Both the position numbers and the translations under genes were made by a program. Positions 44,588-53,395 of a stretch of 64,000 bases of DNA are shown one piece after another. This DNA comes from Flavobacteriaceae bacterium PS02293 (GTDB taxonomy: Bacteria > Bacteroidota > Bacteroidia > Flavobacteriales > Weeksellaceae), in assembly GCA_029960045.1 (NCBI GenBank), contig JASCOV010000003.1, forward strand, positions 396,554 through 460,553, in the 5' to 3' direction. A model generated the notes under the pieces. It did not search any database. It worked only from the letters and a program-made list of their open reading frames with translations, and was not told where the DNA came from. Positions within the stretch are counted from its first letter, which is position 1. Every line of letters starts with the position of its first letter.

Positions 44588-46129
44588 ATGGCAAAGCAAG
44601 AAGATGTTTTCAAGAAAGTGATTTCTCACGCAAAGGAATATGGTTTTATTTTCCCAAGTTCTGAGATTTATGACGGACTTTCTGCAATCTACGATTACGG
44701 ACAAAACGGTGCGGAACTGAAAAATAACATCAAACAATACTGGTGGAAAGCAATGGTTCAGCTAAACGAAAACATCGTGGGCATCGACTCTGCCATCTTT
44801 ATGCACCCAACGATCTGGAAAGCTTCCGGACACGTGGATGCATTCAACGATCCATTGATTGACAACAAGGATTCTAAAAAACGTTTCCGTGCGGATGTCT
44901 TGATCGAGGATTATTGCGCGAAAATTGAGGACAAAGAAAATAAAGAAATAGAAAAAGCGGCCAAGAGATTTGGTGATGCTTTTGATAAAGCGGAATTTGT
45001 GGCAACCAATCCTAGAGTACTGGAATACAGAGCTAAAAGAGAAGCTATTCTTTCCAGATTGGCAAAATCTCTCGAAAAAGAAGACCTTGCAGATGTAAAA
45101 GCATTAATTGAGGAATTGGAAATCGCCGATCCTGATACAGGTTCTAAAAACTGGACGGAAGTGAGACAATTCAACCTGATGTTTGGGACCAAATTGGGTG
45201 CTTCTGCTGACACAGCGACAGACTTATATTTGAGACCAGAAACGGCTCAAGGGATTTTTGTGAATTATTTGAATGTTCAGAAAACTTCCAGACATAAATT
45301 ACCTTTCGGAATTGCGCAGATTGGAAAAGCGTTTAGAAATGAGATTGTTGCGAGACAATTCATCTTTCGAATGAGAGAATTTGAGCAAATGGAAATGCAA
45401 TATTTTGTAGCGCCCGGAACTGAGTTGGAATTCTATGAAAACTGGAAAACGAAGCGTCTTAACTGGCATTTGGCTTTAGGATTAGGTTCAGAAAATTACC
45501 GTTTCCACGACCACGAGAAACTGGCGCATTATGCAAATGCAGCGGCAGATATCGAATTTAATTTCCCATTTGGTTTCAAAGAATTGGAAGGTATCCACAG
45601 TAGAACTGACTTTGATTTGAAGGCTCACGAAAAATTCTCAGGAAGAAAACTACAGTATTTTGATCCGGAAAGAAATGAGAATTATGTGCCTTATGTTGTA
45701 GAAACTTCGGTTGGTTTGGACAGATTGTTCCTGGCTTTGTTCTCGACTTGTCTTAAGGATGAAGTTTTAGAAGATGGCTCTGAGAGAACAGTTCTAAGTT
45801 TGCCGCCAGCTTTGGCTCCGGTAAAAGCAGCAATCCTTCCATTGATGAAAAAAGATGGTCTGGCAGAATACGCTGAGACGATCTTCAACGATCTGAAGTA
45901 CGATTTCAACTTGTTCTACGAAGAAAAAGACGCCATAGGGAAACGTTACAGAAGACAAGATGCGATCGGAACGCCACTTTGTATCACCATCGATCACGAC
46001 AGTTTGGCAGATAATACCGTAACCATAAGAGATAGAGACACGATGAAGCAGGAGAGAGTTCCTGTAACTGAGCTTAGAAGAATCATTGATGAGAAAACTA
46101 GTTTTAGAAATTTGCTTTCTAAGATTTAA
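44588..46129 (+). CDS. glyS: glycine--tRNA ligase (dimeric type)
   Basis: 513 aa from MAKQEDVFKK at 44588; the frame is open further upstream but that part runs through the structured repeat. Class II synthetase motifs: YGQNGAELKNNIKQYWW, LRPETAQGIFVNY (motif 1-2 region), FAIGIAQIGKAFRNEI-type motif 2 (PFGIAQIGKAFRNEI), EFEQMEMQYF and the anticodon-binding C-terminus (LPPALAPVKAAILPLM). A TATTTTTG box lies about 20 bases before the ATG. Confidence 0.96.
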   Translation: MAKQEDVFKKVISHAKEYGFIFPSSEIYDGLSAIYDYGQNGAELKNNIKQYWWKAMVQLNENIVGIDSAIFMHPTIWKASGHVDAFNDPLIDNKDSKKRFRADVLIEDYCAKIEDKENKEIEKAAKRFGDAFDKAEFVATNPRVLEYRAKREAILSRLAKSLEKEDLADVKALIEELEIADPDTGSKNWTEVRQFNLMFGTKLGASADTATDLYLRPETAQGIFVNYLNVQKTSRHKLPFGIAQIGKAFRNEIVARQFIFRMREFEQMEMQYFVAPGTELEFYENWKTKRLNWHLALGLGSENYRFHDHEKLAHYANAAADIEFNFPFGFKELEGIHSRTDFDLKAHEKFSGRKLQYFDPERNENYVPYVVETSVGLDRLFLALFSTCLKDEVLEDGSERTVLSLPPALAPVKAAILPLMKKDGLAEYAETIFNDLKYDFNLFYEEKDAIGKRYRRQDAIGTPLCITIDHDSLADNTVTIRDRDTMKQERVPVTELRRIIDEKTSFRNLLSKI

Positions 46130-46151
46130 AATAAGTTCAACTTTATATAAC

Positions 46152-46190
46152 AAAAAAATCCCAACCTAACAGTCGGGATTTTTTATTTTT
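46152..46190. terminator. terminator between glyS and the DUF1566 lipoprotein
   Basis: AAAATCCC and GGGATTTT arms with A and T runs on both sides; usable from both converging genes. Confidence 0.75.
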
Positions 46191-46202
46191 AAATTCCTGT
46201 AA

Positions 46203-47360
46203 TTAATATCTTCTAACAGGATAAGTAATATTATCGCCTATTTTTTGTGTCGCAGATGTGCCTGTAGGATACACATAAAATGCTTGTTGTGCGTCAACCT
46301 CTGATGAGCTCCAGGTTTTCAGCCCTGAATTAAGAGACATTCCGCCTTTGGACAAACTTGTTAAGATTGCAACTGCCTCATCTTTTGAAGGTAAAAACCA
46401 ATCTGCAAAACCATTTACAGAATATTGTTTGCAAAATTTGGCTGCACTTTCTCCAGAAATTTTACTGATAATAAAATCAGTATTACTTAGTCCGTCGCCC
46501 ATTTTTTCAGAAGTTCCGGCAAGATAAGAAACCGGGCTGTTACACCAGGCTGCTCCGAATCTTGTAAATGGCGGCGTTGCATAATTTCTACCAACATCTT
46601 TGTTACTGATTTCTAAGTATCTCCATCCATCAGAAACAACTCCTTTATCGTAAGCTACAATTCCGCCAGCCGGACCAAAATAACCAGCAGTCTTTATTTT
46701 TTTCTGATCGCCATAGTAATATTTATCATTAATCTTTGTATAAGATCTGATATAATATTCTGTATTTCTTACAAGACCTGTTAAATCTACTTTATAATTC
46801 ATTGTTCCTATAGCACCCACAGACTGTGTACCGCTATCAGATATTGTTGGATCCTGGTGAGTTGCATATACAAATCCTGCATAAGCAAGATTTCCTGCAG
46901 GCTGATAAAATTTACCATTTAAAGTTGCACTCACAGTTGTGATAACGGTAGGATCCAAGGTTTCTATCACATTACCATATTTGTAAGTAATCGTATTGCC
47001 TAAAGCCGTTCCTTTACTATTCTCTGCAAAAGCTCGGAAATAGTAAGTTGTGTTGGGAGCAAATACTTTTTTGGATTTGAATTCGAAATCCTCACTGGAA
47101 GAGAACATTTCTTCCTTATCTTCAGTTGCGTAATTATCTAATGAAACGTTGGAAGATGTGCTCCAGATAACGCCGATTCTGGTAACTTGAGCTCCGCCAT
47201 TATTTGTGATTTTACCACCAAGTTTAAGAAATCCGTCATCATCCAGGCTTATTTCTTTGGTGGTTAATTGTGGAGCGGTCAATTCTTTCACCTCATCACT
47301 AGAAGATGAACTGCAGGAAAAAAGGAAAAAGCTTAAAAAGAAAAGAAAATAGGTTTTCAT
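46203..47360 (-). CDS. lipoprotein with Fn3-like repeats and DUF1566-type C-terminal domain
   Basis: 385 aa. Lipoprotein signal (FLSFFLFSCSSSSSDE). Two fibronectin-III-like units (GVIWSTSSNVSLDNY..NTTYYFRAFAENSKGTALG; GFVYATHQDPTISDS..NTEYYIRSYTKINDKYYYG) precede a C-terminal lectin-like DUF1566 domain with GPAGGIVAYDKG, WRYLEISNKD, FADWFLPSKDEAVAIL and TWSSSEVD. Probably exposed at the surface and ligand-binding. Divergent from the YdeI-like gene. Confidence 0.85.
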   Translation of the reverse strand: MKTYFLFFLSFFLFSCSSSSSDEVKELTAPQLTTKEISLDDDGFLKLGGKITNNGGAQVTRIGVIWSTSSNVSLDNYATEDKEEMFSSSEDFEFKSKKVFAPNTTYYFRAFAENSKGTALGNTITYKYGNVIETLDPTVITTVSATLNGKFYQPAGNLAYAGFVYATHQDPTISDSGTQSVGAIGTMNYKVDLTGLVRNTEYYIRSYTKINDKYYYGDQKKIKTAGYFGPAGGIVAYDKGVVSDGWRYLEISNKDVGRNYATPPFTRFGAAWCNSPVSYLAGTSEKMGDGLSNTDFIISKISGESAAKFCKQYSVNGFADWFLPSKDEAVAILTSLSKGGMSLNSGLKTWSSSEVDAQQAFYVYPTGTSATQKIGDNITYPVRRY

Positions 47361-47418
47361 GTCATTATTTTTTTGCGAAAATAATATTTTAAATTTGATT
47401 TCAATTATTTTTTATGAT

Positions 47419-47892
47419 ATGAATAATCCTATTATTTTTTCAGGCAAAATCCAACAGCATCAAGATATGAATGCTGCTTTTGTAAATTTTCCATTTGATA
47501 CAATTGAATTATTTGGAAAAAAAGGACAAGTTAAAGTCAAAGTTTTGTTTGATGATAAAGTTGAATATCGGGGAAGCCTTACCAAAATGAAATCCGACTG
47601 TCATTTACTCGGCTTAACTCAGGAAATCAGAAAAGAATTGGGCAAAACTTTCGGAGATATCATTAATGTCAAACTTTGGGAAGACAAAGAAGAACGTATC
47701 GTCATAATTCCTGATGATGTTCAGCAATTATTGAATCAAAATGAAAAAGCGAAAGAATTATACGAAAAAATGTCTTACACGCACAAAAAAGAATACATCC
47801 GCTGGATAGAAGAAGCGAAGAAAGAGGAAACACGCAAACGGCGGAAAATTAAAATGATAGAAATGCTTCTTGAAGGTAAAAAAGGGATTTAA
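47419..47892 (+). CDS. YdeI/OmpD-associated family protein with DUF1905 domain
   Basis: 157 aa from MNNPIIFSGK at 47419; the ORF opens earlier but that part is the divergent promoter region, with TAAATTTG about 21 bases before this ATG. DUF1905 beta-barrel domain at about 5-95 (AFVNFPFDTIELFGKKGQVKVKV, SLTKM, GKTFGDIINVKLW), then the helical YdeI tail (YEKMSYTHKKEYIRWIEEAKKEETRKRRKIKMIEML). Family members are linked to bacteriocin resistance in B. subtilis; the role here is not known. Confidence 0.88.
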   Translation: MNNPIIFSGKIQQHQDMNAAFVNFPFDTIELFGKKGQVKVKVLFDDKVEYRGSLTKMKSDCHLLGLTQEIRKELGKTFGDIINVKLWEDKEERIVIIPDDVQQLLNQNEKAKELYEKMSYTHKKEYIRWIEEAKKEETRKRRKIKMIEMLLEGKKGI

Positions 47893-47917
47893 AATAATTT
47901 AAATCCCTTTTCTTTTT
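47881..47917. terminator. bidirectional terminator
   Basis: AAAGGGATTTAAA and TTTAAATCCCTTT form a 13-bp stem around ATAA with A and T runs on either side. Confidence 0.85.
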
Positions 47918-48342
47918 TATTTGATTTTGCCTAAATGAATCACATTATTCCCTTGAGAAATAAAGAGTGAATCTGGTGTTGTCTCTGCAGAAATGCTGTT
48001 TCTCTCGTAAAGTTCACCCATTACTGTAGCTTTTTTGAAATCCAAAACATATTTGACGTTGTTAGCTTCAATCGTTATTGTTTTTGATTTGCCGTTTTCT
48101 GTAAATGTAGCTTTTGCACGGCTGCCATCAATGGCTTTGTAAGGATAAGAAACCGAGGATTCTTTTTTTCCGTTAACTTCTTTTTCCATAGATGTGGTCG
48201 TTACACTATCTATTTTTCCATTGTTATCAACAATTTCTGTGGTTTTAGAATACGTTTCTGATGTTCTTTTGCTGTCGTTTTTTTTGCAGGAAACTAAAGC
48301 TAAAGTCGCTGCAAAGCCTAAAATTAAAGTGTTTGTTTTCAT
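47917..48342 (-). CDS. lipoprotein (hypothetical)
   Basis: 141 aa. Lipoprotein signal with Cys in LALVSCKKND. The mature part has Ser/Thr/Lys-rich strands (TSETYSKTTEIVDNNGKIDSV..) and a DFKKATVMGELYERNSISAE segment. No family recognised. Single gene between two terminators. Confidence 0.75.
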   Translation of the reverse strand: MKTNTLILGFAATLALVSCKKNDSKRTSETYSKTTEIVDNNGKIDSVTTTSMEKEVNGKKESSVSYPYKAIDGSRAKATFTENGKSKTITIEANNVKYVLDFKKATVMGELYERNSISAETTPDSLFISQGNNVIHLGKIK

Positions 48343-48396
48343 TGGTAAAAGATTTTAAATGGTGGATATTTTTTGTATCAAATTGTTTTCCAAAAA

Positions 48397-48429
48397 CAAA
48401 AAATCCCGAAACTAATTTCGGGATTTTAT
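48397..48429 (-). terminator. terminator after prolyl oligopeptidase gene
   Basis: AAATCCCGAAA and TTTCGGGATTT form an 11-bp stem with a CTAA loop; T run on the minus strand (TTTTTGTTTTTGG). Confidence 0.85.
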
Positions 48430-48446
48430 TAATATGTTTTATCGAA

Positions 48447-50570
48447 TTATTTCTTCAAAGTTTTAATTCCCATTTCGAATAACGCAAAACTCAGTAAATC
48501 AGCATTTTCACCAATCACTTGTTCCGTGGAACGTCCTGCGCCGTGACCTGCATTCTTCTCGATTCTTAGCAAAATCGGATTGCTGCAAGCTTGTTTATCC
48601 TGCAACTCAGCCCCGAATTTGAAAGAATGTGCCGGAACGACTCTATCATCGTGGTCGCTTGTAATAATCATTGCAGACGGATAGCAAGTTCCTGCTTTCA
48701 CTTGGTGTACAGGCGAATAAGATTTCAGATAGTCGAACATTTCTTTGCTATCTTCTGCAGTTCCGTAATCGTAAGACCAACCTGCTCCTGCAGTAAATTT
48801 GTTATATCTCAACATATCCAAAACGCCAACACCAGGGAAAGCTACTTTTGCCAAATCAGGTCGCATCGTCATTGTCGCACCAACCAAAAGCCCACCATTG
48901 GAACGGCCAGAAAGCGCCATAAATTCCTTCGAAGTATAATCTTTCGACTGCAAGTATTCTCCGGCAGCAATGAAATCTTCAAACACATTTTTCTTTTGCT
49001 GTTTCGTTCCTGCATCGTGCCATTTCTTTCCGTATTCTCCACCGCCACGGATGTTTGGAACAGCGTAGATTCCGCCATTTTCCATCCAGATGGCATTAAC
49101 AACAGAAAAAGCGGGCTGAAGACTGATGTTGAAACCTCCGTAAGAATAAAGGATCGTTGGATTTTTACCATCCATCTTAGTTCCTTTTTTATAATTAATC
49201 ATCATTGGAACTTTGGTCCCGTCTTTTGAAGTATAAAAAACCTGCTCAGAAACGTAATCTTCAGGATTGAATTTTACATTCGGTTTTTGATAAACTTCTG
49301 ATTTTCCGGAAGCTACATTGTATTTATAAATTGTTCCGGGCGTAATGTAATTCGTGAAAGAATAGTAGATGTCTTTATCATCTTTTTTACCGCCAAAGCC
49401 GGAAACAGTTCCTTTTCCAGGTAAAGTGATTTCTCTGACTAATTTTCCTGTCTTATCAAATTGTTTTACAAGACTGATGGCATCTTTCATATATTTTCCG
49501 AAAAAGTAGCCTCCAGCTTCGGAAATACTTAAAACATTTTCAGTTTCCGGAATTACGTCTTTCCAATTTTCAGGACTTGGATTTTTGATGCTGACTTTCA
49601 CCAATTTCATATTTGGAGCATCTTTGTCTGTGAAGATGAAAAGCTCATCGCCTTGCGTATCTACAATATCAGCATTGATGTCAAAACCTTTGTTGATTTG
49701 AACGAATTCACTTTCTTTTTTTGTCAAATCTTTGATATACAATTCGTTTCCGTTGGTTGCATTGGCAGCAGAAATAATTAAAAATCTTTCATCTTCAGAA
49801 ACCTGTGTTCCCAAATATCTTCTTGGCATTTTTTCTCCTCCGAAAACCAGATTATCTTCAGATTGTTTTGTTCCCAATCTATGAAAATAGACTTTATGTT
49901 TATCTGTCATTCCCGATAGAACAGTTCCTTCTTTCGGTTTGTCATAGCTTGAATAATAAAAACCAACATCACGTAGCCATGATATTCCACTGAATTTTAC
50001 ATCTACAATAGTTTCATCGATTTGTTTCTTAGTAAAAGCATCTATGATAATGATTTTGTTCCAGTCACTTCCACCTTCTGAGATAGAATATGCAGCAAGA
50101 TTTCCTTTTTTATTGAATGAAAGATTGGAAAGCGAAGTTGTTCCTTTTTCAGAAAATAAATTTGGGTCCAGGAAAACCTCGATATTTTTAGTTTTAAGAC
50201 CCGTTCTGTAAATCACAGATTGTGCCTGCAATCCATTGTTTTTGGAGAAATAAGTATAATCGCCTTCTTTGAACGGTGCAGATATTTTTTCATAGTTCCA
50301 GATGGTTCTTAGCTGATCTTTGATTTGGTCACGGAAAGGGATTTTTGAAAGGTAATTCTGACTGTAATCTACTTCCTCATCCACCCATTTTTTGGTAGCT
50401 TGAGAATCGTTTTCCAGATCGCGGTAAGGATCTGCAACCTGAGTTCCGAAATAATTATCGATTTGACTTCCTTTGATCGCTTTTGGATAATTTGACTTTG
50501 ACATAGACTGAGCATTGGCACCAACATAGAAAACAACAGCAGCTGTTGCAAAAATTGATTTTACTTTCAT
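48447..50570 (-). CDS. prolyl oligopeptidase family serine peptidase (S9A)
   Basis: 707 aa from MKVKSIFATAAVV, where a signal peptide (about 1-21, ending GANAQ) starts; the frame continues eight codons upstream. N-terminal beta-propeller, then an alpha/beta hydrolase domain with the nucleophile Ser in SGRSNGGLLVGA, Asp in TSDHDDRVVPAHS and His in NAGHGAG. It cleaves after proline in short peptides; the signal places it in the periplasm or outside. Bacterial S9A enzymes of this form are common in Bacteroidota. Confidence 0.95.
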   Translation of the reverse strand: MKVKSIFATAAVVFYVGANAQSMSKSNYPKAIKGSQIDNYFGTQVADPYRDLENDSQATKKWVDEEVDYSQNYLSKIPFRDQIKDQLRTIWNYEKISAPFKEGDYTYFSKNNGLQAQSVIYRTGLKTKNIEVFLDPNLFSEKGTTSLSNLSFNKKGNLAAYSISEGGSDWNKIIIIDAFTKKQIDETIVDVKFSGISWLRDVGFYYSSYDKPKEGTVLSGMTDKHKVYFHRLGTKQSEDNLVFGGEKMPRRYLGTQVSEDERFLIISAANATNGNELYIKDLTKKESEFVQINKGFDINADIVDTQGDELFIFTDKDAPNMKLVKVSIKNPSPENWKDVIPETENVLSISEAGGYFFGKYMKDAISLVKQFDKTGKLVREITLPGKGTVSGFGGKKDDKDIYYSFTNYITPGTIYKYNVASGKSEVYQKPNVKFNPEDYVSEQVFYTSKDGTKVPMMINYKKGTKMDGKNPTILYSYGGFNISLQPAFSVVNAIWMENGGIYAVPNIRGGGEYGKKWHDAGTKQQKKNVFEDFIAAGEYLQSKDYTSKEFMALSGRSNGGLLVGATMTMRPDLAKVAFPGVGVLDMLRYNKFTAGAGWSYDYGTAEDSKEMFDYLKSYSPVHQVKAGTCYPSAMIITSDHDDRVVPAHSFKFGAELQDKQACSNPILLRIEKNAGHGAGRSTEQVIGENADLLSFALFEMGIKTLKK

Positions 50571-50661
50571 TTCTAATTTTTTGATTGTTTTCAAAATTAA
50601 TAAAAATTCTCAGCATAACTTGACTTAGAAGCTATGAATAGAATCTTAACCGGAATTTTGT

Positions 50662-51360
50662 TTAGCTCCAGAAATAGATCTTCAAAATAGCTGTTGTGAC
50701 GGTGGTGCTTTTTCCAAAACAAATCGTCTTTCTGCTGAATCTTCTAAGATGGGTTCTGATGCTGAGATTTTTTCGTTCGATTCCATTGGTTTCATATCTT
50801 TTGGTTTTGTGGATTTCTTTCGGAATCAGATATTGGTAATTCTTGAGCTTATCGGTAAATATTTGAATAGCTTTTGCATTTAGGATTGTTTTTACAACAG
50901 TGTTCAATGTTCTGCTATTTCTCCTTCCGAGGTAGAAAGTTGCAACCGTTTTTGTTTTTTTATCAATAGCATAAGCCAGCCACATCGGATTGCTTTTCTT
51001 TCTGATGAAAAACCTCATTTCGTCCAGTTCGTAAGTTTTTCCGGAAGATAAAACAGGTAATTTGATTTTTCCTGCTATTTCCAAAATTCTTTTGAGCAAG
51101 GTTGTAACTGATATTTTTAAGATTCTGGCTGTCGAGCGAATGCCTAAGCCTTCTTTAATAAATTGAACGATTTGAAAATTAATTTCTTTCCTATAGGCAT
51201 TGTATGAGTAATAATTCAAAAACCTACGGTTGCAATTCTTGCAGAAATATTGTTGTTTTCTGGTCTTTGTCGTTCCATTCTTTATAATTTTTCCGGAATA
51301 GCAAAACGGGCAAATTCCTGTATCACTAACTTTGATACATCTGTTATGATCCTCAATCAT
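50662..51360 (-). CDS. IS1-family transposase
   Basis: 232 aa from ATG 51360 as a single ORF (no InsA/InsB frameshift). The N-terminal zinc-finger and HTH part has CPFCYSGKIIKNG, YFCKNCNRRFL and GIRSTARILKIS; the DDE nuclease part has YELDEMRFF, LGRRNSRTLNTVV, FTDKLKNYQYLI and NGIERKNLSIRTHLRRFSRKT, as in IS1-type transposases. It looks complete. The 5' part of the gene and its upstream region recur as a remnant at 53396-53581. Confidence 0.9.
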   Translation of the reverse strand: MIEDHNRCIKVSDTGICPFCYSGKIIKNGTTKTRKQQYFCKNCNRRFLNYYSYNAYRKEINFQIVQFIKEGLGIRSTARILKISVTTLLKRILEIAGKIKLPVLSSGKTYELDEMRFFIRKKSNPMWLAYAIDKKTKTVATFYLGRRNSRTLNTVVKTILNAKAIQIFTDKLKNYQYLIPKEIHKTKRYETNGIERKNLSIRTHLRRFSRKTICFGKSTTVTTAILKIYFWS

Positions 51361-51386
51361 TTGCAATCTGTTTTTTTTTCAAAAAT

Positions 51387-51419
51387 AAACGAGAGCAGAT
51401 AATTCCTACTCTCGTTTTT
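51387..51419. terminator. hairpin inside IS1 upstream region
   Basis: AAACGAGAG and CTCTCGTTT arms, conserved in the remnant copy (53467-53499, one arm change). It may shield the transposase from outside transcription. Confidence 0.55.
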
Positions 51420-51500
51420 AAATTTTTCAATTATATTTTAATTGATTTTCAATAAGTTAATATTTAAAATCATTGCCATCACTAACTTTGGAACATTACC

Positions 51501-51613
51501 ATAAAATTCAATCCAAACGGATAATAATCATTACCATCTTCCGTGAAAAGATCGCCTGCTCTGTCTCTGCCGTAATTCAAACGTGCATTGCCCAAATGAT
51601 CCTTGTACTGGTA
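51501..51613 (-). pseudogene. RHS core fragment (third cassette remnant)
   Basis: Translates on the minus strand as IYQYKDHLGNARLNYGRD, then RAGDLFTEDGNDYYPFGLNF, matching the core in the three larger RHS genes. One side is cut by the IS1 end, the other joins the lipoprotein gene at 51618. The tip that once followed is gone. Confidence 0.85.
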
Positions 51614-51617
51614 AATA

Positions 51618-52151
51618 TTACTGAATTAGTTTAAATGTCTTTACATTTTGAACAAATTGAGGATAATTTATGTCTTTTATATTATAAAGCATTATTATGT
51701 ATTTTCCATTTGTATATATCTTCGAAATCCTTTTTGTATGTTCTTTATAAAGATAATTTTCTTCATATTTTCTTTCTTCCCAATACTCGCCTAAGTTTAA
51801 AGCATCATGATAATCAATATCTTTCATTTCCCATTTAGCTGATTCTTTTTCCTCATTTTTATATGGGATATATAGATATATAATTTGTTTATTATCATAT
51901 TCAAAGAAAAATTCATTACTCTTTCTACTCCAATTTAACATTTTTTTTGGCAAACTTAATTCAAAATGAGTGTTGTAAAATATATGTCCATCAGCTGAAG
52001 CATTAATTTTACTAATAAATATTAATTTATTTTCATTAAGCCCATAATTAAATATCATGCTCTCATTATTTATATTATTTTCTGTTTTATCAATATAAGT
52101 TGAGCAAGAAGTTATAAATAGAACCACCAATATAGAAATTGAATATTTCAT
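51618..52151 (-). CDS. lipoprotein, putative immunity protein for the JAB-like cassette
   Basis: 177 aa. Lipoprotein signal (ISILVVLFITSCSTY). The mature part is rich in Tyr, Asn and Lys (NWSRKSNEFFFEYDNKQIIYLYIPY, NLGEYWEERKYEENYLYKEH). It starts 2 bases after the JAB-like cassette stop, the standard place for an immunity gene. A lipid anchor would place it in the envelope, suited to a toxin acting there or on entry. Family not recognised; role inferred. Confidence 0.65.
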   Translation of the reverse strand: MKYSISILVVLFITSCSTYIDKTENNINNESMIFNYGLNENKLIFISKINASADGHIFYNTHFELSLPKKMLNWSRKSNEFFFEYDNKQIIYLYIPYKNEEKESAKWEMKDIDYHDALNLGEYWEERKYEENYLYKEHTKRISKIYTNGKYIIMLYNIKDINYPQFVQNVKTFKLIQ

Positions 52152-52153
52152 AA

Positions 52154-53353
52154 TTATTTATTTACTTTTTCCATTCCTTTTTTAAACTTTGCATAATCTA
52201 TAGTTATAATAGAACCTGAACTATTATAAAAACCTACTGTTGGTGTATGATAGTAGGTAGTTGATCCTCCTACTTGACCCGCTGGTTTAGGATTTTCATT
52301 CTCGGTCCATCCAAAAATCATTGATGGTTGTGTATCTCCTTTCATATTTTGTGGCTGAAGATCGGTTTCGGGTGACGGTTTCGGAGAACCAACAATTATT
52401 ACATTCCCCTCACTATCATACTCTAATGGGTGCAAATGAGCATCAGAGGCGGGCTTATCTCCTTTTTCTTTTAAATCTTTTCGTGCTTCACTCCATTGAT
52501 TATCATCTATTTGTTTTGATTTTTCTCCCGTAACCGTTTTTGATGAATTTCCTTTTTGCCCAAAATAAAAACCTTTTTCAGTTCCTGTTTTATCTGTTTT
52601 GCCAAAAGCATATATTTCATCAATTTGTTTTATTTGATCGTTGTTAATCTGGTTAACAACATTTCCATTTGCAATTGCAGCGTCTGTATCAGCTTCTTTC
52701 TTACTAGTAGTCAAAACTACTTTTTTATCCGCTTTTCCATCTTCAACATGTTTTGTTTGCTGTCCTAATAAATTATAATAATCAGTAAGAACACCACGCC
52801 CATCTGGATCAAAAAATTTAATTGGATTATCAACACCATATGTATAAGTCGACCATCTTCTGTATTGTTCCGCTAAGGGATCCACAACACCCCATCTTCC
52901 AATATCCGGCATATAGAAACGTGCGCCGTAGTCATACATCCCCGTCTCCTGCAACTCTTTCCCGTTGTATTTGTAATTCTTATACGTCGCACTAGGATTG
53001 AAAACCTGCTGAGCTCCTCCCAAAGGATTAATAAAGTTCAACCCAAACGGATAATAATCATTACCATCTTCCGCGAAAAGATCGCCTCTGTCTCTGCCGT
53101 AGTTTAACCTCGCATTGCCCAAATGATCCTTGTACTGGTAAATATACCTAAAATTTTCAAAATCATAAAATCCTTCTGCTGTCGGGAAAAAGTTTGGCTT
53201 GGATTCTATTAAATTAATTGGACCGCCCGGATCTTTTATCGGTATGGCTGCCATTTCAAATGATTCTGCCTGACCCGCCACAGACATCTCTTCCGATGCT
53301 ACTGTCTCACGCAATGCCATCTCAATCTCTTCGGAGTAAGGTGTCGTGTACAC
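52154..53353 (-). CDS. orphan RHS C-terminal cassette with JAB-like tip
   Basis: 399 aa. Residues 1-187 match the core of the full-length RHS gene (EIEMALRETVASEEMSVAG, GPINLIESKPNFFPTAEGF, KDHLGNARLNYGRD, FFDPDGRG). The open frame extends to 53391, where KVHKNF joins YLDGF: compared with the parent, ten codons are missing. The GTG at 53353 is only a nominal start; there is no promoter or signal peptide, and an IS1 remnant lies next to it. The tip (188-399) has SDAHLHP (H306, H308) and SPKPSPETD (D331), a pattern of JAB/MPN metalloprotease-like toxins such as Tox-JAB1. Confidence 0.75.
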   Translation of the reverse strand: MYTTPYSEEIEMALRETVASEEMSVAGQAESFEMAAIPIKDPGGPINLIESKPNFFPTAEGFYDFENFRYIYQYKDHLGNARLNYGRDRGDLFAEDGNDYYPFGLNFINPLGGAQQVFNPSATYKNYKYNGKELQETGMYDYGARFYMPDIGRWGVVDPLAEQYRRWSTYTYGVDNPIKFFDPDGRGVLTDYYNLLGQQTKHVEDGKADKKVVLTTSKKEADTDAAIANGNVVNQINNDQIKQIDEIYAFGKTDKTGTEKGFYFGQKGNSSKTVTGEKSKQIDDNQWSEARKDLKEKGDKPASDAHLHPLEYDSEGNVIIVGSPKPSPETDLQPQNMKGDTQPSMIFGWTENENPKPAGQVGGSTTYYHTPTVGFYNSSGSIITIDYAKFKKGMEKVNK

Positions 53354-53395
53354 AAAGCCGTCCAGGTAAAATTCTTGTGGACTTTAACCTAATTA

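Larger units (their letters stand above)
50662..51500 (-). mobile_element. IS1-family insertion sequence (downstream end not located)
   Basis: The upstream end is fixed by comparison with the remnant at 53396-53581: both end in GGTAATGTTCCAAAGTTAGT (minus strand), like IS1 terminal repeats, and then change to unrelated host sequence. At 51500 the element abuts RHS core sequence, cut in the codon after GLNF. I could not find a matching inverted repeat beyond the transposase stop (about 50590-50660), so that end may be lost. A hairpin (51387-51419) lies between the end and the ATG. Confidence 0.75.

Noticed and set aside
48591..49229. 212-aa plus-strand ORF in the prolyl oligopeptidase gene
   Set aside because: Antisense to a conserved enzyme with catalytic motifs; no signal, domain or start context.
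50581..50661. Left inverted repeat of the IS1 element
   Set aside because: I compared this stretch with GGTAATGTTCCAAAGTTAG and IS1-like ends and found no convincing match, so the end was left open.
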